Source: Brachypterus glaber (Eukaryota; Arthropoda; Insecta; Coleoptera; Kateretidae). From it: 64,000 nucleotides of DNA. The notes beneath the pieces are model-generated. The model did no database searches. It was not told the DNA's origin and saw only the letters and a program-made list of their open reading frames with translations. The position numbers were made by a program, and so were the translations under genes. This document shows, one piece after another, positions 61,801 through 64,000 of the stretch (positions within the stretch are counted from its first letter, which is position 1; each line of letters begins with the position of its first letter). Where the stretch lies: NCBI GenBank assembly GCA_958510825.1, contig OY294050.1:5681340-5745339 (forward strand), written 5' to 3'.

Positions 61801-62354
61801 GCTTGAAAACCTGGAAAGACTTGTGGATAGAAGACGCCTATTGGCACGTACTTTTTTCTGGTTTACTCCTGGTGATAATTATCCTATGGAGACCGACCAA
61901 CAATAACCAGAGATACGCATTTGTGCCTCTTTTGGACACAGGAGACGATGACGATGAAGAAGAAGAAAGGCTAGTCAGTGACGCGTATGGCGTAAAGGTA
62001 AATATTTTGCCCATCTATATTAAAAAAAAAATTCTCAAAGCATTCTTGAGTTATCAAAAAGTTATACAGAATATTATTTTCGCTAAAATTATGTTGTTTC
62101 ATTTTATAATTATGGTTAAGCGTCATAGCCAGTAAATAAACAGATGTAGTACCCTCCCTTCATACTGATACTCCTCGCCATTCTTCTAGGTTCGTGTTCA
62201 CAAATCTTCCACTACTCCACCCCAGAGTAGAAACAGCGTGGACGATGACTTGAAATGGCTGGAGGAAAATGTACATTCCGAGAGGGCCCTGCCCATTTTG
62301 GATTCAGATGAAGAGTTAGTCAACACAAGGTTCGAGGTTTCTAAAATGCAGTAA
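55792..62354 (+). CDS. TMEM87A: TMEM87-like Golgi seven-transmembrane protein
   Basis: Member of the TMEM87/GPR107 group: signal peptide, a luminal GOLD-like domain and seven membrane helices. Animal TMEM87A/B localise to the Golgi and are linked to endosome-to-Golgi trafficking. Exons 55792-55881, 55938-56010, 56259-56368, 57677-57848, 58482-58757, 59845-60086, 61061-61240, 61782-61997, 62190-62354 join in frame to 507 residues. Luminal part about 20-180, with NCHAARVDK and several Cys. Helices start at [19 protein letters not shown]. Family signatures: [64 protein letters not shown] and LDSDEE near the end. ATG 55792 is chosen because the upstream in-frame codons lack an ATG and the signal peptide starts here. 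The human protein has about 555 residues. Confidence 0.92.
55938..56010 (+). CDS. TMEM87A: TMEM87 exon 2
   Basis: Short exon coding [19 protein letters not shown], phase 0 to 1. The preceding intron is only 56 bp. It is supported by phase and by the open joined frame. Confidence 0.8.
56259..56368 (+). CDS. TMEM87A: TMEM87 exon 3
   Basis: [20 protein letters not shown] and QSPCLDYTD of the luminal domain, ending in phase 0 at GAT|gtaagt. Confidence 0.82.
56546..56716. repeat. MITE with GTGTAAC(T/C)AG ends in TMEM87 intron 3
   Basis: ATAGGTGTAACTAGGGGGCA at the left and a complement ending AACTGGTTACACCCCTGT at the right, with a C-rich/G-rich interior. Confidence 0.6.
57170..57462 (-). repeat. 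Reverse copy of the GCGAGGCGTCAGCCAAG MITE family in TMEM87 intron 3
   Basis: Follows the same order as 23782-24255 read on the other strand, without the 150-bp nested element. A few bases are missing at the centre (GACGCCTAGTTAATT). Confidence 0.7.
57677..57848 (+). CDS. TMEM87A: TMEM87 exon 4
   Basis: [20 protein letters not shown], one Cys in KCADHIQLQ, then [18 protein letters not shown]; luminal domain. Ends in phase 1. Confidence 0.88.
57849..58481 (+). repeat. TMEM87 intron 4 with GCGCGGTAAA repeats
   Basis: From about 58020 to 58315 the sequence is unusually G+C-rich and repeats GCGCGGTAAA(C/G) and GCGGTATT several times in diverged form. No protein similarity was recognised in the open frames there. 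Confidence 0.55.
58482..58757 (+). CDS. TMEM87A: TMEM87 exon 5: membrane helices 1-2
   Basis: Starts [15 protein letters not shown], then the first helix ([20 protein letters not shown]) and [20 protein letters not shown] followed by [11 protein letters not shown]. This is the best conserved part of the family. Confidence 0.94.
58758..59844 (+). repeat. TMEM87 intron 5 with AAAGTTACAT / GACGTTATTA repeats
   Basis: Between about 58920 and 59280, TTTCTGACGTTATTATGTGA and ACTTTTTATAGATGTTA recur three times, mixed with inverted AACTTTATGTGGAAG / CTTCCATATAAAGTT blocks. No gene was seen in the rest. Confidence 0.6.
59845..60086 (+). CDS. TMEM87A: TMEM87 exon 6: membrane helices 3-4
   Basis: [40 protein letters not shown] and [14 protein letters not shown]. 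Donor GGG|gtaagt; a retrozyme relic starts a few bases inside the intron. Confidence 0.93.
60095..60342 (-). mobile_element. Decayed retrozyme-like fragment
   Basis: On the minus strand it follows the order of 9715-9945: the GATGGCGCACAAGT block, the TTTTGCGAGTAA block, then the hammerhead region and the tail AAAATTTCTGTCCTTA. It begins about 8 bp after the exon 6 donor. The hammerhead region (60190-60258) has lost the first core base (CTGAAGA to GTGAAGA) and has a broken stem II. Confidence 0.75.
60190..60258 (-). ncRNA. Inactivated hammerhead motif
   Basis: Retains CAGCAGCCTGAAACTGTCAG and the TACCAA half of stem I, but C3 of the core is G and stem II reads GTGT/GCCT, which no longer pairs. 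Expected to be inactive. Confidence 0.7.
61061..61240 (+). CDS. TMEM87A: TMEM87 exon 7: helices 5-6
   Basis: [20 protein letters not shown] then [20 protein letters not shown] and [15 protein letters not shown]. Exactly 60 codons, phase 0-0. The donor is AAG|gcaagt, a GC-AG intron; no GT donor nearby keeps the frame. Confidence 0.93.
61241..61781 (+). other. TMEM87 intron 7, GC-AG type
   Basis: Begins gcaagt, ends ttttag. Positions about 61318-61560 are a half copy of the foldback family of 3438-4060. Confidence 0.7.
61782..61997 (+). CDS. TMEM87A: TMEM87 exon 8: last helix and acidic tail
   Basis: [40 protein letters not shown] and the acidic [11 protein letters not shown] of the cytosolic tail. 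Phase 0-0. Confidence 0.94.
62190..62354 (+). CDS. TMEM87A: TMEM87 exon 9: C-terminus
   Basis: [19 protein letters not shown] and [17 protein letters not shown], then TAA. The same ending motifs occur in vertebrate TMEM87A. Confidence 0.94.
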   Translation, partial: VRVHKSSTTPPQSRNSVDDDLKWLEENVHSERALPILDSDEELVNTRFEVSKMQ

Positions 62355-62432
62355 TGCATTCATTTTGGTAGGTATAAAAATATACGGATTACACTGTAAA
62401 GTTTTTTAAATATTCTTAAAAGTATAAACGGG

Positions 62433-62438
62433 AATAAA
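62433..62438 (+). promoter_or_regulatory. Polyadenylation signal of TMEM87
   Basis: AATAAA 79 bp after the stop codon, a typical distance. Confidence 0.6.
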
Positions 62439-64000
62439 CTATCAGTGGGTCATTCCGTCGTTACTTATATTACATTTGTACACCTTAATTTAGGTCTCAG
62501 AAAAATACTCAACAGTTCATTCATTTGTATTTCAGCTTATAATCCTTACAGGCACTTTTTTACATCTTTTTTCTATTTTGCGACTCTTATAAGCTCATAA
62601 TTACACGCATTTTGCGTGCTCTTATAGGCCCATAAGAGGTCTACTTTTTTTTCTGTTGGGTTGGCAACATACAAAAGGCTATCTCTTGACGTTTTGTGGC
62701 AAATGTCAGTGTCGATTTAAAGTTTAATTTTTTACAAAATTTTGTGTTTGGGTTATTTTTTACCGTGTTAAAATTTTGGACTGGTTAATTGCAGTGAAAA
62801 AAGAAGAGATGACTGTAAAATATATCAAAATATCATTTGTTCTTAGAATTTTAAACATAGTGTAAACTGTAATGCCAACCCAAAACAAAAATCCCTAAGT
62901 GAGTCATCAATTTAAATGTAAGTTTTTTAAATTTTAGAGCAAAAAAGAAAAAATTGTATAAAGCACTCGTTTCATAATACGTTTTTAGCGCACGAGTACA
63001 AGTTTAGAAAACGAGCCGCTTGCGGCGAGTTTTCTAAAGTACTAGTGCTTTAATATACTATTAGTTTACGTGTAAATTTAATAATCAGTTAGGCAATAAA
63101 AATAATGCAGCTTATGTGCGCGTTTCGTACGTTACAAAATTTGGATTGGTGAATGATAATGAAAATCTGCTAATCTGATCTGATTTTTGTTTTGTTTTAA
63201 GTTATGTTTGCTTAATTTGTGAGAGATTTACTTTCATATGGGATAATAAAAAAAATAAATATGATTTTCAGAAACTACACTTCTGCTCAAAAATATCGGC
63301 CCACCTAAAAAAATACACATTTTTGAATGCAAATATCTCCAAAACTATTTAATGGATTTATTCGATCTTTTTTTTTATTTTGAAGCTTGAACTTTTAGCT
63401 CTTACTTACTGGAATAAAAATTATCAAACATCTTTTTTTATACCGGCAGCAATGAAAAGTGCACAGCTATGTTTTTTTACTGCACCTTTCGATATGCGCA
63501 TGGTTCGCCACTGCATATTTTTTTACAATTTAATTAATTGATTTTATAGCCTAATTAAATGGAAGTAATCTCTTTTTAAATTTTTTAATTTTCCTTTTCT
63601 CGTTTAGGAGATATAAGGTTTTTTCTAAAAATTTACATTTTTGCAAGTAACAAAAAAACTACGCAATGGATTTAATTGATTTTTTTTTTAATTTGAAGCT
63701 TAAATCGTAAACTTTTATTTATTTAATTTAGGTTTCTGTTGGAAACATGTTTAAACTGAGTTTACATTGCTTAAATAGTCATGTTTTTTTTACTCGATCT
63801 TTTTTGTTGCAATTTAAACACAAACTCAAATCTTTCCATAAGTTTTAAAACTTATTCTAATAGCCACACTTATTGTGACTGATTCCGTCTTTTATTTTTT
63901 ATCATAAGTCTTCTCATTTAGGAGAAATTATGTTTTTTTGGTAAATAAGGACTTTTTAAGTGGTGGGCTAGTGGCACCCCTGTAACTAACTTTTTTATGA
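62439..64000. other. Intergenic, no gene seen
   Basis: Positions 62957-63063 are an internal fragment of the ATGAAGCTGAAG MITE (GTTTTTAGCGCACGAGTACA ... GCGGCGAGTTTTCTAAAGTA). GGGTTGGCA near 62658 and its complement near 62876 may bound another small element. From 63270, CTGCTCAAAAATATCGGCCC looks like the start of a further repeat that runs beyond the window. Confidence 0.5.

Overview
The window is animal nuclear DNA, almost certainly from an insect. The coding parts are short exons with GT-AG introns, the background is very A+T-rich, and the three genes found are insect/metazoan orthologues. Non-coding DNA is crowded with short foldback and terminal-inverted-repeat elements. The style would fit a beetle, but nothing here proves the order.

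Layout. 1-6089: intergenic repeats. 6090-42828 (+): a complete orthologue of Drosophila Ptp10D, a receptor tyrosine phosphatase with twelve fibronectin-III-like modules, one membrane span and one catalytic domain. It is spread over 20-21 exons, with a 21.3 kb first intron that holds most of the mobile elements. 42829-49679: intergenic, with a Tc1/mariner relic and a 5'-truncated non-LTR retrotransposon. 49680-54972 (-): neutral sphingomyelinase of the SMPD2 family, five coding exons, with two interchangeable first exons. 55792-62354 (+): a TMEM87-type Golgi seven-span protein, nine exons, arranged head-to-head with the sphingomyelinase (820 bp between start codons). 62355-64000: intergenic. 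All three exon chains were joined by splice sites and codon phase and give uninterrupted frames of 1532 (or 1550/1545), 393 (or 410) and 507 residues. The genes are not an operon; the only shared regulation suggested is the short divergent promoter region.

The most striking non-genic item is 9421-9945 in Ptp10D intron 1. It is an insertion with a 12-bp target duplication that carries two copies of a sequence matching the hammerhead ribozyme core (CTGAAGA, stem II, GAAA, GTC cleavage triplet), 354 nt apart from cleavage site to cleavage site. This is the architecture of a retrozyme. It sits inside a hAT-like MITE that has 8-bp target duplications, and a decayed reverse-oriented relative lies in intron 6 of the TMEM87 gene. 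Other points of interest are the duplicated first exon of the sphingomyelinase, alternative tails of Ptp10D, a GC-AG intron in TMEM87, two minisatellites inside Ptp10D introns and a perfect 88-bp-arm palindrome.

No tRNA, rRNA, CRISPR array or bacterial-type feature was seen.
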